DNA from: an uncultured Bacteroidales bacterium
GTDB lineage: Bacteria; Bacteroidota; Bacteroidia; Bacteroidales; Muribaculaceae
DNA length: 5,899 nucleotides
Reading direction: 5' to 3'
Assembly (NCBI GenBank): GCA_900554845.1
Contig: USIY01000152.1
Location: forward strand, 1-5,899
The notes under the pieces are model-generated. The model was not told the origin of the DNA. It did not search any database and saw only the letters and a list, made by a program, of their open reading frames with translations. Within the stretch, counting starts at the first letter, position 1; the number at the start of each line of letters is the position of its first letter. Positions 5,686 to 5,899 of the stretch are shown piece by piece. The translations under genes and the position numbers were made by a program.

Positions 5686-5899
5686 TTATTTCATATAAAC
5701 CTTGAAATTCTTGATGCTTCCGGGAGCGCCTGTTTCCATTCTTGGTAGATATTGTATGGCTGTGGCGCTTACCGGACGTCCGAGGTCGATGACAACGACA
5801 TGAGGGAATTTCTCACCCGGCTTTGACTGCCAGTAAGTGGATTCCTGCAGGTCGAAGATCTTGTCGCCGGTGCGGTTTACGCCTTCCGTATCCTCGCTG
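5686..5899 (-). CDS. C-terminal end of a discoidin (F5/8 type C)-like protein, 5' end outside window
   Basis: Reading the minus strand from 5898 down to the stop (TTA on the plus strand, 5686-5688) gives 70 codons without interruption. Landmarks are DLQESTYWQSK (residues 16-26 of the visible part), FPHVVVIDLGRPVSATAIQYLPRM (31-54) and IKNFKVYMK (62-70). This matches the F5/8 type C pattern: D....TYW, then H.I.IDLG....I..I.YLPR, then IK.F.VY. These carbohydrate- or surface-binding beta-sandwich domains are common at the ends of secreted glycoside hydrolases and peptidases in Bacteroidales; the rest of the protein is outside the window, so its activity cannot be named. Usual domains continue for several more strands after the VY strand, whereas this one stops there, just before the shared terminator. 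It could be a short natural variant or a shortened domain. The gene converges on DUF5606. Confidence 0.8.
   Translation of the reverse strand, partial: SEDTEGVNRTGDKIFDLQESTYWQSKPGEKFPHVVVIDLGRPVSATAIQYLPRMETGAPGSIKNFKVYMK

Overview
The window reads as a housekeeping stretch of a Bacteroidota chromosome, most likely order Bacteroidales. A Muribaculaceae-like gut bacterium is my best guess, but the family is inference. Evidence: the gene order nusB-yajC-YbbR protein-coaE-DUF5606; a NusB with the long Bacteroidota-type middle region; start codons preceded by A-rich stretches rather than Shine-Dalgarno sequences; a good match to the Bacteroidota promoter (TTTG, 20 bases, TAnnTTTG) before nusB; and the tail of a discoidin-type protein of the sort common on their secreted glycan enzymes.

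Layout. Positions 1-866 (+) hold the C-terminal half of recN (DNA repair ATPase), cut by the window edge. rlmB (23S rRNA 2'-O-ribose methyltransferase) follows after a 4-base gap. A 61-base gap with a predicted promoter leads to an unusually long nusB (469 aa from the preferred start). yajC (Sec translocase accessory membrane protein) comes next and ends at a terminator-like hairpin (3560-3591). Then a tight run follows: a membrane-anchored YbbR-domain protein, coaE overlapping it by 4 bases (last step of CoA synthesis), and a DUF5606 protein 2 bases further on. A very long, nearly perfect hairpin (5621-5680) closes this run. On its other side, on the minus strand, lies the last 70 codons of a gene with a discoidin/F5-8 type C-like end.

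How the genes fit together. They do not form one pathway. They cover DNA repair, rRNA modification, rRNA transcription antitermination, protein export, a cell-surface YbbR protein and CoA synthesis: a growth-linked core cluster. Spacing suggests transcription units recN-rlmB (perhaps reading into nusB), nusB-yajC, and YbbR-coaE-DUF5606, with the last two partly separated by the 3560-3591 hairpin.

I found no CRISPR array, mobile element, tRNA/rRNA, toxin-antitoxin or defence locus, and nothing that looks like a wholly new system. The points most worth a second look are the apparent internal duplication in NusB, the unknown-function DUF5606 gene fixed beside coaE, the discoidin-like gene that stops partway through the usual fold, and the shared bidirectional terminator.
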